This document shows, one piece after another, positions 35,593 through 44,797 of a stretch of DNA of 64,000 nucleotides (its first letter is position 1; every line of letters begins with the position of its first letter). The stretch is taken from positions 279,945 to 343,944 of the forward strand of contig NZ_QNRF01000005.1 of NCBI RefSeq assembly GCF_003314975.1. The letters are read 5' to 3'. The notes below the pieces were generated by a model that saw nothing but the letters and a program-made list of their open reading frames with translations, made no database searches and was not told the DNA's origin. A program made the translations under genes and the position numbers. The DNA comes from Marinomonas aquiplantarum (lineage in GTDB: Bacteria; Pseudomonadota; Gammaproteobacteria; Pseudomonadales; Marinomonadaceae).

Positions 35593-36327
35593 ATGACAAA
35601 ATCACGCCAAGCTTTCAAAACCATCGCATTTGATGCTGATGATACTTTGTGGCGTAACGAAGAAATATTCATGAATGCTCAGGATGAGTTTATTCGCTTG
35701 CTTTCGCCCTATCATTCAGAAGCTTATATTCGTGAGCATCTTGGCGAGGTACAAGTCAGAAACCTAGGGCATTTTGGTTACGGCATAAAAGGTTTTACTC
35801 TTTCTATGATTGAAACCGCCATTGAGTTAACGGAAGGGCGCATCCTAGGCCGTGAAATTCAACAAATTATTGATCTTGCAAAATGCATGGTTGCAATGCC
35901 AGTTGAAGTGTTACCAAACATTGAAGCAACGCTCAAAGCGCTTCAGTCAGATTATCGATTAATGGTGATAACAAAAGGGGATCTGCTTGACCAAGAAAGT
36001 AAGTTTGCTCGATCAGGCATTGCCGATTACTTTGATGTCATAGAAGTGGTTAGTGATAAAATCCCGACAACCTATGAACAGATTCTAGACAAGCACAACA
36101 TCCAAAAAGAAGACTTCTTAATGATCGGGAATTCTTTAAAGTCCGATGTTTTACCTGTGCTTGATATCGGTGCCACTGCGATCCACATTCCATACCATAG
36201 CACTTGGGTTCATGAACAAGTTGATGATAATGTCTTGGCAAGTTATGACAATTTAATGCAATTCACAGATGTTCAGCTTGTGCTTGAGTATTTAAATGCT
36301 GAAAAAATTCAAGAGGAGTACGTATGA
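35593..36327 (+). CDS. HAD-superfamily hydrolase
   Basis: 244 residues from the ATG at 35593 (MTKSRQAF). The frame is open 30 bases farther upstream inside hemH. Motif I is FDADDTLWRNEE, motif II is MVITKGDL, and motif III/IV is FLMIGNSLKSDVLPVLDIG. A small cap inserts after motif I. The substrate is unknown; sugar or nucleotide phosphates are possible. It is coupled to the next gene by an ATGA overlap. Confidence 0.9.
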   Translation: MTKSRQAFKTIAFDADDTLWRNEEIFMNAQDEFIRLLSPYHSEAYIREHLGEVQVRNLGHFGYGIKGFTLSMIETAIELTEGRILGREIQQIIDLAKCMVAMPVEVLPNIEATLKALQSDYRLMVITKGDLLDQESKFARSGIADYFDVIEVVSDKIPTTYEQILDKHNIQKEDFLMIGNSLKSDVLPVLDIGATAIHIPYHSTWVHEQVDDNVLASYDNLMQFTDVQLVLEYLNAEKIQEEYV

Positions 36328-36695
36328 ACATTAGCCGTTTGATGATTGTAATCATTGGCTTAGCGGTCAACTTGGCGCATGCAGACGAATCTAGCTTTGA
36401 TAAAGCTAAAAACAATGTCATAGAATTTTGGCAAGAAGCCAAAGATACGACCTCTGACGTAGCAGATAAAACCGCAAAGAAAGCCAGTGACTTAGGTGGC
36501 AAAGCTTCTGCATTTGGCGGCAAAGTAAGAGAAAACGCCAAAGAAACTGGCTCTATTGTTTGGGACAGTTTACAGGAAGCCGGCGCGGCGACGGCAGATG
36601 CAGCAAGAAAGGGCGCGTCTAAAGTGCGAGCTGTGTTAGCAGAAGACGGCAAAGGTGCCTGTCAGGAAGACTCTGCTCTTTGTTATAAAGAATAA
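36324..36695 (+). CDS. Small secreted alanine/lysine-rich protein, function unknown
   Basis: 123 residues. A signal peptide (ISRLMIVIIGLAVNLAHA) is followed by a mature region made of amphipathic repeats such as DVADKTAKKASDLGGKA and AFGGKVRENAKETG, reminiscent of LEA-like or apolipoprotein-like helices. Two cysteines near the C-terminus (CQEDSALC) could form a disulfide. It overlaps the HAD gene by four bases and lies five bases before the next gene. I do not recognise a named family. Confidence 0.8.
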   Translation: MNISRLMIVIIGLAVNLAHADESSFDKAKNNVIEFWQEAKDTTSDVADKTAKKASDLGGKASAFGGKVRENAKETGSIVWDSLQEAGAATADAARKGASKVRAVLAEDGKGACQEDSALCYKE

Positions 36696-36700
36696 TCGTC

Positions 36701-37210
36701 ATGTCAGAAGATCCTAAAACAGCTCACTCGCCTAGCAGTCACTGGGAACAAGAGTTTCTGAAACAAGATGACGTGAAAGTCACAGTGGCTCAAGTTCGTT
36801 ATCGCTGCCCAAAATGTCAAAGTTTATTAAGACAAAAGCAAGGCACAAATGGCGTGTTTTGGGGGTGTGAGTCCTACCCAAATTGTGACTACACAGCGAA
36901 TGATGAAGAAGGAAAGCCGGTTCGAGCAAAACGCTATTTATGTCCAGCGTGTCAGTCACCACTTCGCAAAAGACAGTTCAAAGATAATGTGTTTTGGGGT
37001 TGCTCAAATTACCCTGATTGTAAAGTTACAGTGGAAGATGATGATGGCGCACCATCAGCAACCAAGAAGTATCCATGTCGAGCCTGCGGTCACTACCTTG
37101 TTCGCAAGAAAAGTAAAAATGGCTACTTTTGGGGATGTATTACTTATCCAAAATGTACGCACACTCTTAACGATGATAAAGGCTTGCCTGAGCTACGGAA
37201 GAAACGGTAA
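36701..37210 (+). CDS. Three-zinc-finger protein of the topoisomerase I C-terminal type
   Basis: 169 residues holding three tandem C4 zinc fingers: CPKCQSLLRQ...FWGCESYPNC, CPACQSPLRK...FWGCSNYPDC and CRACGHYLVR...FWGCITYPKC. These resemble the DNA-binding tail of topoisomerase I, but no catalytic domain is present. It probably binds single-stranded DNA or RNA polymerase; that is inference. It ends seven bases from the convergent SDR gene. Confidence 0.88.
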   Translation: MSEDPKTAHSPSSHWEQEFLKQDDVKVTVAQVRYRCPKCQSLLRQKQGTNGVFWGCESYPNCDYTANDEEGKPVRAKRYLCPACQSPLRKRQFKDNVFWGCSNYPDCKVTVEDDDGAPSATKKYPCRACGHYLVRKKSKNGYFWGCITYPKCTHTLNDDKGLPELRKKR

Positions 37211-37217
37211 GACTGTA

Positions 37218-38102
37218 TTATTTTTTCTCCGCTTCAATAGTGCTTAGGGCGACATCTAATCGGTCAAATTGAAACGGATAACCTTGTTTTAACAACCTGT
37301 CTGGGATGACTTTAGGGCCATAGGTTAGCAGGGTCGACATCTCACCAAATATTACGTTTAACAGCCATTGTGGCGTCCAGATCAAAGCGGGGCGTTTTAG
37401 ACTCTTCGCATAACATTTGGCAAACTCCGCTTGCGTGGCATTGTTAGGTGAAACCAAGTTATAAGCTCCCTGATAGGATTCATCTCTCATTGCCGTTAAA
37501 ATACACTGCTTAACATCCTCCAGATGAACCCAGTTAAACCACTGTTTTCCAGAGGCAATCTTCCCGCCTAATCCCAAACGATAAGGAAGCCTCATTGCCT
37601 CTAAAGCACCACCATCTCCCAGTACTACACCCAGTCTAAATATAACCACGCGACTATCGTTTCGGGCAGACTCTGTTACGGAACGTTCCCATAGCTCACA
37701 CAATTGATGAGCAAAGCCTGAAGCAGGTGGCGTATTTTCGGTAAACTCACCTTCATTGGTGACACCATAATAGCCAACGGCGGACATGGAAATGATGGTT
37801 TTAGGTGGATGTTGCAATAAATCAAAAATGCGATTGGTTAAATTAACACGGCTGTTAAGTAAGGCTTGTTTACGTTTCGAAGTCCAACGTTGAGCGGCGA
37901 TGCTTTCTCCCGCAAGATTAATGAACACATCAAACGTGTCTGTTATCTGAGACAGGGCAGAAAAATCAATTTGTTTAACCTCAATTGGCAGATTGTTCGA
38001 CTTCTTGCGAACAAGTGCGCAGATCTCTGAATCGGTCTTTAACAGGTCATTTAGCAATGAGCGACCAATAAAACCTGTGGCTCCCGTCATTAAAATCTTC
38101 AT
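37218..38102 (-). CDS. SDR-family NAD(P)-binding epimerase, YfcH type
   Basis: 294 residues with the Rossmann motif MTGATGFIGRSLLND at the start, the active-site region MSAVGYYGVTNEGEFTENTPP (extended SDR type), RLGVVLGDGGAL, and the C-terminal segment WTPQWLLNVIFGEM. This is the sugar-nucleotide epimerase-like family that includes YfcH; the substrate is unknown. Confidence 0.92.
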   Translation of the reverse strand: MKILMTGATGFIGRSLLNDLLKTDSEICALVRKKSNNLPIEVKQIDFSALSQITDTFDVFINLAGESIAAQRWTSKRKQALLNSRVNLTNRIFDLLQHPPKTIISMSAVGYYGVTNEGEFTENTPPASGFAHQLCELWERSVTESARNDSRVVIFRLGVVLGDGGALEAMRLPYRLGLGGKIASGKQWFNWVHLEDVKQCILTAMRDESYQGAYNLVSPNNATQAEFAKCYAKSLKRPALIWTPQWLLNVIFGEMSTLLTYGPKVIPDRLLKQGYPFQFDRLDVALSTIEAEKK

Positions 38103-38264
38103 GGTAATTCCTTATGATTTTTCAATATTCAGATTAAGAGTAAACGGATAAAAACTAAAATTGGATCAACCAGTTCTTTGTTTTTGCGTTTTTTTAAATC
38201 GCACCTTCTTTTTCTCTGACAGGATGGCTAAAATGGTAACCATTGTTAATATTTAGGTAAGATA

Positions 38265-38642
38265 ATGTTACGCAAAGAATACGATCACATCATACTTCTT
38301 GCACACGGAAGTCCCGATCCTCTTTGGAAAGAGCCATTCGAATCCCTTCATCAACGAGTTGTAGAACTGTATGGTGAAGCAAACACAAGTTTAGCTTATA
38401 TGGAATTAACGACGCCATCTTTAGAAGATGTCGTAGAAAAACTCAGTGATAATGTTACTTCTGTTGCCGTGCTGCCACTTTTTCTTGCTGTCGGAAGACA
38501 TCTGCGTGCAGATGTGCCCGCACAAATAGAAGCGCTTCAGAGTGAAAAATTAAACATTGTGTTACTGCCACCAGTCGGTGAAGATAATGCCGTTAAAAAA
38601 GCAATGGAAAGCGTGATAGCTGGATATTTAGGTAAGGAATAA
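38265..38642 (+). CDS. CbiX-like sirohydrochlorin chelatase
   Basis: 125-residue single-domain chelatase of the CbiX-small type. The metal-binding histidines are in LLAHGSPDP and in VLPLFLAVGRHLRADVP. It could insert iron or cobalt into sirohydrochlorin. A link to siroheme for sulfite reduction would fit the cysDN genes, but that is inference. RBS TAGG lies upstream. It ends shortly before mksF. Confidence 0.92.
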   Translation: MLRKEYDHIILLAHGSPDPLWKEPFESLHQRVVELYGEANTSLAYMELTTPSLEDVVEKLSDNVTSVAVLPLFLAVGRHLRADVPAQIEALQSEKLNIVLLPPVGEDNAVKKAMESVIAGYLGKE

Positions 38643-38681
38643 GAATGCAATTGTTTTTAGTGAAGCCATGGAGCCATGACA

Positions 38682-40073
38682 ATGTTGTTTAGTCATTTGC
38701 CAGATGAAATTTTTCAGGCGTTAAGCGGCTCGAATAAGACTCTCATCGAAGCGGTACTCAAAGATCTAGCAGAGGTTTTCTACGATCACGCCGAAGACCC
38801 CATCAAGGATAAATCCACGATTATTGAATCGATAGAAGATACGCTTCATAAGCTGGATACCTTGTCTTGGCATGAGGACCAAAAGGAGTCTTTTGATTCA
38901 CCAAAAACCATTCATGATTATGCCTTGCGCATCTACCACAGATTAGTCAACACGGGCTGGCTTGTTGAAGAGCAAGAACTGTATCGTGTTAGTGTGCTTA
39001 TGACGCCACAGATTTCCATGCTGTTACGATCTTTGGTCGAAATCAGCCGTCATGGTAAGCGTAACTATGGTGCAACCGTACTTAGCATTTTGAGTAATCT
39101 GGAAGCGGTGGCAAAACAGCCTAAGGAAAGGGGGGTTACTCTTCGTCAATCAGCAGAAGCAGCACGAGAGTTTTCCGCCCATTTGAACCAAATCTTATTG
39201 GGTATTCGCAGCTTACAACGTGAATTATTTGCTAGTCGAGACCCTAAAGCCATCGTATCTGGCTTCTTTGATTTATTTGTTGAAGGCATTCTGATTGCCG
39301 ACTACAAGACCATCAAAACCAGTAATAACCCGTTTCGTTTTCGCCGACAAATTCTTGAATTAACCCAGGACTTTTTAGCCAATCCAACCACCATGGGACA
39401 GGTTGCTCAATGTTATGTTGATCAGCAGCTTATCACCATGGCAGAAGCGCAAGCCATGGTTGAGCAAGATTGTCGCGACATATTGCAAACCTTCAATAAC
39501 ATCGAGCAACGCCTAGAGCGAATTGATGAATATCGTTATCGATTAGAGAAACGGGCCGCGGATACCGCCCGATATATGGATAGTTCTCGCCCCGGTATGG
39601 CAACAAAAATTGCAGGCATTATCACCGACGTCGCGAAATTCGAACATTTACCTGTGATGAAGCAGGTTATCGGCTCTCGTTTCGTTGGCATGGCTTCTGC
39701 TGCGCAACCCACAAAACGTCGTGAAGCACCACCGCCACGAGTTATGACGCCAGCGGAAGTGTCGGCGGATGCGATTAAATTTAGGGATCAGCAACGTCGA
39801 TTCCATGAAGCCCGACAAGTGACTGTGGCGAAGATGCAGACATACCTAGAAAGACAGATGGCTAGCCATAGTCAAAAACACATATTGGATTTTACCATTT
39901 CATCCGTTGAAGACTTTGTGTGCTTTGATCACCTTCGTTATATCGGCTCTTTGGGCGTGAGTGCGAAAAAGCTTGAAAATGTGTTTGAAATACAATTTAC
40001 CGATCAATTTGTAGATGTTCATGATTTTGTTGAATGCCGTGAATTCAATGTCGTACGTAGGAGCGAAGCTTAA
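38682..40073 (+). CDS. mksF: Condensin kleisin subunit MksF
   Basis: Kleisin-like subunit of the MksBEF (MukBEF-like) chromosome-condensing complex. It is 463 residues from the ATG at 38682, with GGAG eight bases upstream; an ATG at 38676 is closer to GGAG than expected. The N-terminal region (DTLSWHEDQKESF, YALRIYHRLVNTGWLVEE) resembles a winged helix. A helical middle domain follows, and a C-terminal domain (AAQPTKRREAPPPRVMTPAEVS, then SSVEDFVCFDHLRY). The stop overlaps the mksE ATG by one base. Confidence 0.93.
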   Translation: MLFSHLPDEIFQALSGSNKTLIEAVLKDLAEVFYDHAEDPIKDKSTIIESIEDTLHKLDTLSWHEDQKESFDSPKTIHDYALRIYHRLVNTGWLVEEQELYRVSVLMTPQISMLLRSLVEISRHGKRNYGATVLSILSNLEAVAKQPKERGVTLRQSAEAAREFSAHLNQILLGIRSLQRELFASRDPKAIVSGFFDLFVEGILIADYKTIKTSNNPFRFRRQILELTQDFLANPTTMGQVAQCYVDQQLITMAEAQAMVEQDCRDILQTFNNIEQRLERIDEYRYRLEKRAADTARYMDSSRPGMATKIAGIITDVAKFEHLPVMKQVIGSRFVGMASAAQPTKRREAPPPRVMTPAEVSADAIKFRDQQRRFHEARQVTVAKMQTYLERQMASHSQKHILDFTISSVEDFVCFDHLRYIGSLGVSAKKLENVFEIQFTDQFVDVHDFVECREFNVVRRSEA

Positions 40074-40720
40074 TGCTTAAAGAATTAAAAAAGGTCGTTG
40101 AAGAGTCAGGAAAGGACGCACAAGAGTTCCAGCAGACAGCGAATTATGTCATTGCCAATCAATTTGCCAGTGCTTACAAACATGGTCAACGTAAACATTA
40201 TTTATTGCTTGAGTCCTACCAAGAGTATTTTGATCGTTTGTTTGATGCTCTCGGCATGAAACTTTACATTAATGAAAATGAGCGTTTAGCCGGTGTTTTG
40301 CCGGTTCAAAGAGAAGCTTTCGTACGATTAAAAACCGATGAAACTTTATTCTTGTTAGTACTGCGACAAATATACGAAGAAAAGATTGAAAACTTCGAAG
40401 TAGACAATGGTTTTGTGGCGACCAATACACACACCATTTTGGATCGTTTTGTGCATTTGGTAAAACGAGAAATCCCAAGTGAGACGAGATTTAAAGATAT
40501 TTTATCTTTATTCAGTCGTCATGGTGTGATCATTCGCGGCAAGACCTACGAAGAAGACAGTAAGAACCAGATCATCAATATTACGCCTGTGGTGCGCCTG
40601 ATTGTTACGGAAGCCTATTTAAGACAATTAGAGTCTTTCAATGGAACAGACCCAGATGAAGACGACATAGAAAGTGACGACAGTGATGTTGAAATCACCT
40701 CTGAGACGAATCAAGACTAG
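40073..40720 (+). CDS. mksE: Condensin subunit MksE
   Basis: 215 residues, the small winged-helix KITE-like subunit that bridges MksF and MksB. Helical motifs include YVIANQFASAYKHGQRKHYLL and VQREAFVRLKTDETLFLLVLRQIYEE. The C-terminal 20 residues are very acidic (DPDEDDIESDDSDVE). It lies between mksF and mksB, with a nine-base gap before mksB. Confidence 0.93.
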   Translation: MLKELKKVVEESGKDAQEFQQTANYVIANQFASAYKHGQRKHYLLLESYQEYFDRLFDALGMKLYINENERLAGVLPVQREAFVRLKTDETLFLLVLRQIYEEKIENFEVDNGFVATNTHTILDRFVHLVKREIPSETRFKDILSLFSRHGVIIRGKTYEEDSKNQIINITPVVRLIVTEAYLRQLESFNGTDPDEDDIESDDSDVEITSETNQD

Positions 40721-40729
40721 GGCCTGATA

Positions 40730-43700
40730 ATGAAAAAGTTAAATCGAATTGTATTAGTAAATTGGTACCTACTTGGTGCAGAAGAAATCAACATCCGTGG
40801 CAACACGGCCATCATCGGACCAACAGGGTCAGGTAAATCCTCACTATTGGATGCTATCCAAACTGTGTTGACTGGTGCCAGCAAGCGCCACCTAAATTAC
40901 AACGCCAGTGCTAACGACGGAAAGGCGAGTGGTCGTAGTATTCGTTCCTACATTTTGGGTATGATCGACTCAGGCCAGGCCAATGCGAAAGTATTTGGAA
41001 CTGAACCAAGACAAGATGCGACTTGTTATCTTGCTTTGGTGTTTGAAGACAGTGTTACAGGAAAAGAGTCTACCGTTGGACTTACTTTAAGCGCCTCTTT
41101 GGCGTCGCCAGAAGAAGATGTATTAGGACGCTTTGTGCTGCCTAACTTTGGCGCTCGTAAATCCGATTTCATTGACGCAATGGAAGGTAAGAGCTACAAA
41201 GCCAAGCCTTGGATTGAAGTTCGTGAAAGCTTCAAGAAAATCTGTTTAGACCCGTTCATCAAATCTGGTAGTGCTTCTGCTACTCAATACATTAATCGCT
41301 ATTTAGAAGAATTGAGTCCGAGCTCTGATCAACTCATTACCATTGATGGCTTTTTGAAGAACTTCAAGAACGCACTAAAATTCGTACCTATTGCGTCACC
41401 AACTCGATTTGTACAAGACTTTGTTTTGACTGAAGCCCCATTGCAAGTTGGCGCTTATCAGAAATCGCTAAATGAATATCGCCAGTTGGAAGCCAAAACA
41501 CTGGAAGTCTCTAAACGTATTGATGACCTCAAAGTTATTCAACAAGACTGTGAGAAAAAGCATCAACATGACCAAAATGCCATTAACTATCAATGGATAG
41601 CGACTGAAGCTCGATTTGATGAGTTGGGCAGCAAGCAAGATGACATTCAAGACCAATATGACTTGCAAAAAGAGCGTGAAGAAGAAATAGAAGAAGAATT
41701 AGCCACCCAATCGAGTTTGTTAAAGCAGCTTCAAAGTCAGCTATTACGCTTAGAGCAACAGTATGAACACTCAGATGTCGGTTTAAAACTACAACAGCTT
41801 GAACAAAATAAAAAACTGATTGAACTGCAAGGTCAGCAAGATCAAAAAGCCATCCTGCAGTTACGTCAAATGTCAGTACTTCTGAAAGCCTTAGATGGCT
41901 TTTCAGAAGTGTTATCAAAAGAGTCTATTGAGCTCGCTCAAGAATTAGCGACATTAGAAACTGTCATTAGTGAAGATGGTCGCATTGAGGGTAATTTAAA
42001 ACCCTTAACTCAGAAACTGTCTTTGTTAAACGAAGCGTTGGATAAAGAAAAATCGCAGTTGTTCGCTCAACGATCAGAGCTAAACCGCAGCATCTTGAAC
42101 TTAAAAGACGAATGCAAACAGCTTGAGTCTGATGTGTCTTCATTAAAAGGCGGTGTAAGTCCACTGTCACAAAATACCAAACGACTCATTGCACTATTAA
42201 AAGACGCTAATATCACCGCAACACCATTAAGTCATTTGGCCGAAGTCACAGAACGCAAATGGCAAGATGCTATTGAAGGCTATTTGGGTGCACAACGAGA
42301 AGCCTTAATTGTTGAGCCTGAAGATGCAGAAGAGGCCATTCGCATTTTCCGCGCCCACAGACGTCAACTAATGGGCTGTCGTGTTGTAGACACGACACAA
42401 ACACGTTTATGGTTAAGCCGTGGTGATCGACAATCTGCATTGCGTTTTATTCGTTGTAATAATGATCATGCTCAAGCTTACCTAAATCGTCGACTTGGCG
42501 GTATTAAACCTGTTGAAACAGAACGTGAGTTGCTAAGAGAAGACAGCGCCATGACCGCTGATGGCATGTTGAAGCTGTCAGGCACCATTTCAACCATTCG
42601 CTCTGTCCCTCATATGATGGTTGGCATAAATACCGAAGGCATGCGTGAGTCCCGTGAGCAACAGCTGAAAACGCTCAGTGCTGAATTGGCTAACTTGTTA
42701 ACATCCGATCAACGTCTTGAGCAAGCAGACGCTTTGCTTAGTCGAGTCATTGCTAACAATCAATTTGATGTTGAAACATTGGGAAATGCCAGCCATGCAG
42801 TGACACGTTTAGTGCAAGAGTTGGAAGCGGTAAACGCTGAGATCAGTCAGTTACAACAACATGATGATACGGATCTGCAAGAGCGAATCGAAGAACTAAA
42901 AACTCGTGTCGCCAATGTTGAGTTAGAGCAGAAGAAGCTAGATCGTGAGCGTCAGCAGATCGCAGAGCAATTCGGTGCCCTAAATACACAAAAAACTCAA
43001 CTCAGCTCTGCTTTGTCAGCATTGGATGAAGAGCGTACTCGTTTAACATCTAACCCTAAATACGACGCTGAGTTTGCCAGTGAGCGATATTCGCTACTGG
43101 AAAGCAGTATGGTTCATGGCGCGGCCATTTATAAGGAAGCCATCAGTCGAGCAGAAAAAGCCAATGAAAAGGCTCGAAGCTTTGATCAAAAAGTTCGTAA
43201 AGAAGTGGCCGATCACTATGCTAAATACCATCAAGCCAATTTAGACGATGACAATCAATTGGATTATCTGGAGTCTAAGTTTGAAGAATTTGAGCATTAC
43301 GTTTCGTACCAGATTGACGTTTTGAGTGAAACTGAATTGGCCAAATACGCCAAACGTGCTGAGATTGCTCGCCGAGAGGCTGAAGAAACCTTCCGTTCTG
43401 ACTATGTGTCGAAGCTAAAAGACTCTTTAGACCAAGTGGCGCACATTATTCGCGAATTAAACCACAGCTTGAAACGTCGTCCATTCAACCAAGAGATCTA
43501 TCAATTCCGCTATTACCCGAATGGCGATATGAAAGACATTTTAGATCTAGTAGAGCGCTTCAGTGCACAAGATCAAGCTAACGTTGGTGGTTTATTTGAC
43601 CCTCAAATGAGTGATGATCCAGAACATGCTCGTGCGATTGAAGCTATTCAAGAGTTGATTTCGGATGAAGAAAAACAGCAAGATCTCGCGGATTACCGCA

Positions 43701-44146
43701 AGTTCTACAACTTTGAAGTCGACATTTTAGACAGCGATGGCAATAAGAAGACCACCTTGAGTCAACGTATTCAGACAGGTTCTGGTGGTGAACACCAAAT
43801 TCCGTTCTACTTGGCGATCGCAGCCGCGCTTTCTACCACATACCGCTTACATGAAACGATGGATGGCGATATCGTTGGTGGATTCTCTTTAGCCATGTTT
43901 GATGAAGCCTTTAACAAGATAGATATGGTGAAGACTTCTACTTGTATGGGCTTTATGAAAGACATTGGTTTGCAAGTAATTGCCGCAGCGCCAGATGACA
44001 AGCGTGCTGTTATGGCCGCCAATATGGATACCATTATCAGTGTCTGGCGTGAAGGTGGCGCTGTCTCTATTGATGTCGCTTATCCAAAAGAGAAAGGTCA
44101 GGTTCTACTAAATGGTCAATCTGACAGTGTATTAACGCCAGCTTAA
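40730..44146 (+). CDS. mksB: Condensin SMC-like ATPase MksB
   Basis: 1138 residues. The N-terminal head has Walker A GPTGSGKSSLLDAIQTVLTG. Two long coiled coils follow (residues about 260-440 and 690-860), with a hinge region between about 460 and 660. The C-terminal head has signature QRIQTGSGGEHQIPFYLAIA and Walker B GGFSLAMFDEAFNKID. MksB is a MukB-like motor that extrudes DNA loops. No MksG/JetD nuclease gene follows, so this looks like a housekeeping condensin and not a Wadjet defence operon. Confidence 0.95.
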   Translation: MKKLNRIVLVNWYLLGAEEINIRGNTAIIGPTGSGKSSLLDAIQTVLTGASKRHLNYNASANDGKASGRSIRSYILGMIDSGQANAKVFGTEPRQDATCYLALVFEDSVTGKESTVGLTLSASLASPEEDVLGRFVLPNFGARKSDFIDAMEGKSYKAKPWIEVRESFKKICLDPFIKSGSASATQYINRYLEELSPSSDQLITIDGFLKNFKNALKFVPIASPTRFVQDFVLTEAPLQVGAYQKSLNEYRQLEAKTLEVSKRIDDLKVIQQDCEKKHQHDQNAINYQWIATEARFDELGSKQDDIQDQYDLQKEREEEIEEELATQSSLLKQLQSQLLRLEQQYEHSDVGLKLQQLEQNKKLIELQGQQDQKAILQLRQMSVLLKALDGFSEVLSKESIELAQELATLETVISEDGRIEGNLKPLTQKLSLLNEALDKEKSQLFAQRSELNRSILNLKDECKQLESDVSSLKGGVSPLSQNTKRLIALLKDANITATPLSHLAEVTERKWQDAIEGYLGAQREALIVEPEDAEEAIRIFRAHRRQLMGCRVVDTTQTRLWLSRGDRQSALRFIRCNNDHAQAYLNRRLGGIKPVETERELLREDSAMTADGMLKLSGTISTIRSVPHMMVGINTEGMRESREQQLKTLSAELANLLTSDQRLEQADALLSRVIANNQFDVETLGNASHAVTRLVQELEAVNAEISQLQQHDDTDLQERIEELKTRVANVELEQKKLDRERQQIAEQFGALNTQKTQLSSALSALDEERTRLTSNPKYDAEFASERYSLLESSMVHGAAIYKEAISRAEKANEKARSFDQKVRKEVADHYAKYHQANLDDDNQLDYLESKFEEFEHYVSYQIDVLSETELAKYAKRAEIARREAEETFRSDYVSKLKDSLDQVAHIIRELNHSLKRRPFNQEIYQFRYYPNGDMKDILDLVERFSAQDQANVGGLFDPQMSDDPEHARAIEAIQELISDEEKQQDLADYRKFYNFEVDILDSDGNKKTTLSQRIQTGSGGEHQIPFYLAIAAALSTTYRLHETMDGDIVGGFSLAMFDEAFNKIDMVKTSTCMGFMKDIGLQVIAAAPDDKRAVMAANMDTIISVWREGGAVSIDVAYPKEKGQVLLNGQSDSVLTPA

Positions 44147-44157
44147 TCGAGACAAGT

Positions 44158-44463
44158 ATGATCATTCAGCAGCAAATAGAGCAACGTTTGAAAGCGACAT
44201 TTGATGTTCACCATATGTCGCTTGAAAACGAGAGTTATAAGCACAATGTGCCTGAGGGCAGTGAGTCACACTTCAAATTGATTTTGGTTTCAAATGACTT
44301 CGCTGGTAAAAGACTCGTTCAAAGACACCAACTAATATATGCTAGTTTACAAGAAGAAATGCAGCGTATTCATGCCCTTGCTATGCATCTTTATACTTTA
44401 GATGAATGGCAAGATCGTGAACAGTCTGCACCTCTATCACCTAAGTGCCTCGGAGGAGAGTAG
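44158..44463 (+). CDS. bolA: BolA family transcription factor
   Basis: 101 residues following E. coli BolA closely: ESYKHNVPEGSESHFKLILVS, RLVQRHQLIYASL, then the C-terminal helix RIHALAMHLYTLDEW. BolA controls envelope and motility genes and binds iron-sulfur clusters with a monothiol glutaredoxin. It begins 11 bases after mksB, so it may share transcription with the condensin genes. Confidence 0.95.
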   Translation: MIIQQQIEQRLKATFDVHHMSLENESYKHNVPEGSESHFKLILVSNDFAGKRLVQRHQLIYASLQEEMQRIHALAMHLYTLDEWQDREQSAPLSPKCLGGE

Positions 44464-44479
44464 GCTGATAAGCCTACTC
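44458..44479. repeat. Hairpin overlapping the bolA stop and preceding the STAS start
   Basis: GAGTAGGCT and AGCCTACTC form a perfect 9-base stem with loop GATA. There is no T run, so intrinsic termination is unlikely. The STAS ATG lies seven bases after it with no visible Shine-Dalgarno. Confidence 0.7.
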
Positions 44480-44486
44480 AAACTGT

Positions 44487-44789
44487 ATGAGTATTACTGT
44501 AAATCAAGATAACAGAAACAACACTGTGACAATCAGCTTAATTGGCAGCTTTGATTTTTCTTTGTTCAACGATTTCAGAGCAGCGTATACTGATTTAGAT
44601 GGTGATTTTAATCGTTACGTTATCGATATGTCTTCGGTTGAGTATCTAGACAGTGCAGCGCTTGGCATGCTTCTTAGTATGCGAAATGCCATTCCTGCCG
44701 AACAAGATATTGACCTTAAAGGGGCGAATGCCTTTATCAAGAACATCCTAATGATTTCTCGCTTTGATAAGCGCTTTAATATTATATAA
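44487..44789 (+). CDS. STAS-domain anti-sigma-factor antagonist, HsbA-like
   Basis: 100 residues with the STAS fold: VTISLIGSFDFSLFNDF, then the phosphorylation loop MSSVEYLDSAALGMLLSMR, with the Ser likely at SAALG. It lies eight bases before a response-regulator phosphatase, the arrangement of HsbA and HsbR in Pseudomonas. There the phosphatase or kinase controls phosphorylation of the STAS protein, which then frees or binds a target in motility and biofilm control. Confidence 0.88.
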   Translation: MSITVNQDNRNNTVTISLIGSFDFSLFNDFRAAYTDLDGDFNRYVIDMSSVEYLDSAALGMLLSMRNAIPAEQDIDLKGANAFIKNILMISRFDKRFNII

Positions 44790-44797
44790 AGGGAAGA

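Noticed and set aside
38682..44146. Wadjet-type (JetABCD) anti-plasmid system
   Set aside because: The genes match MksF, MksE and MksB, but no JetD/MksG nuclease gene follows; the next gene is bolA.
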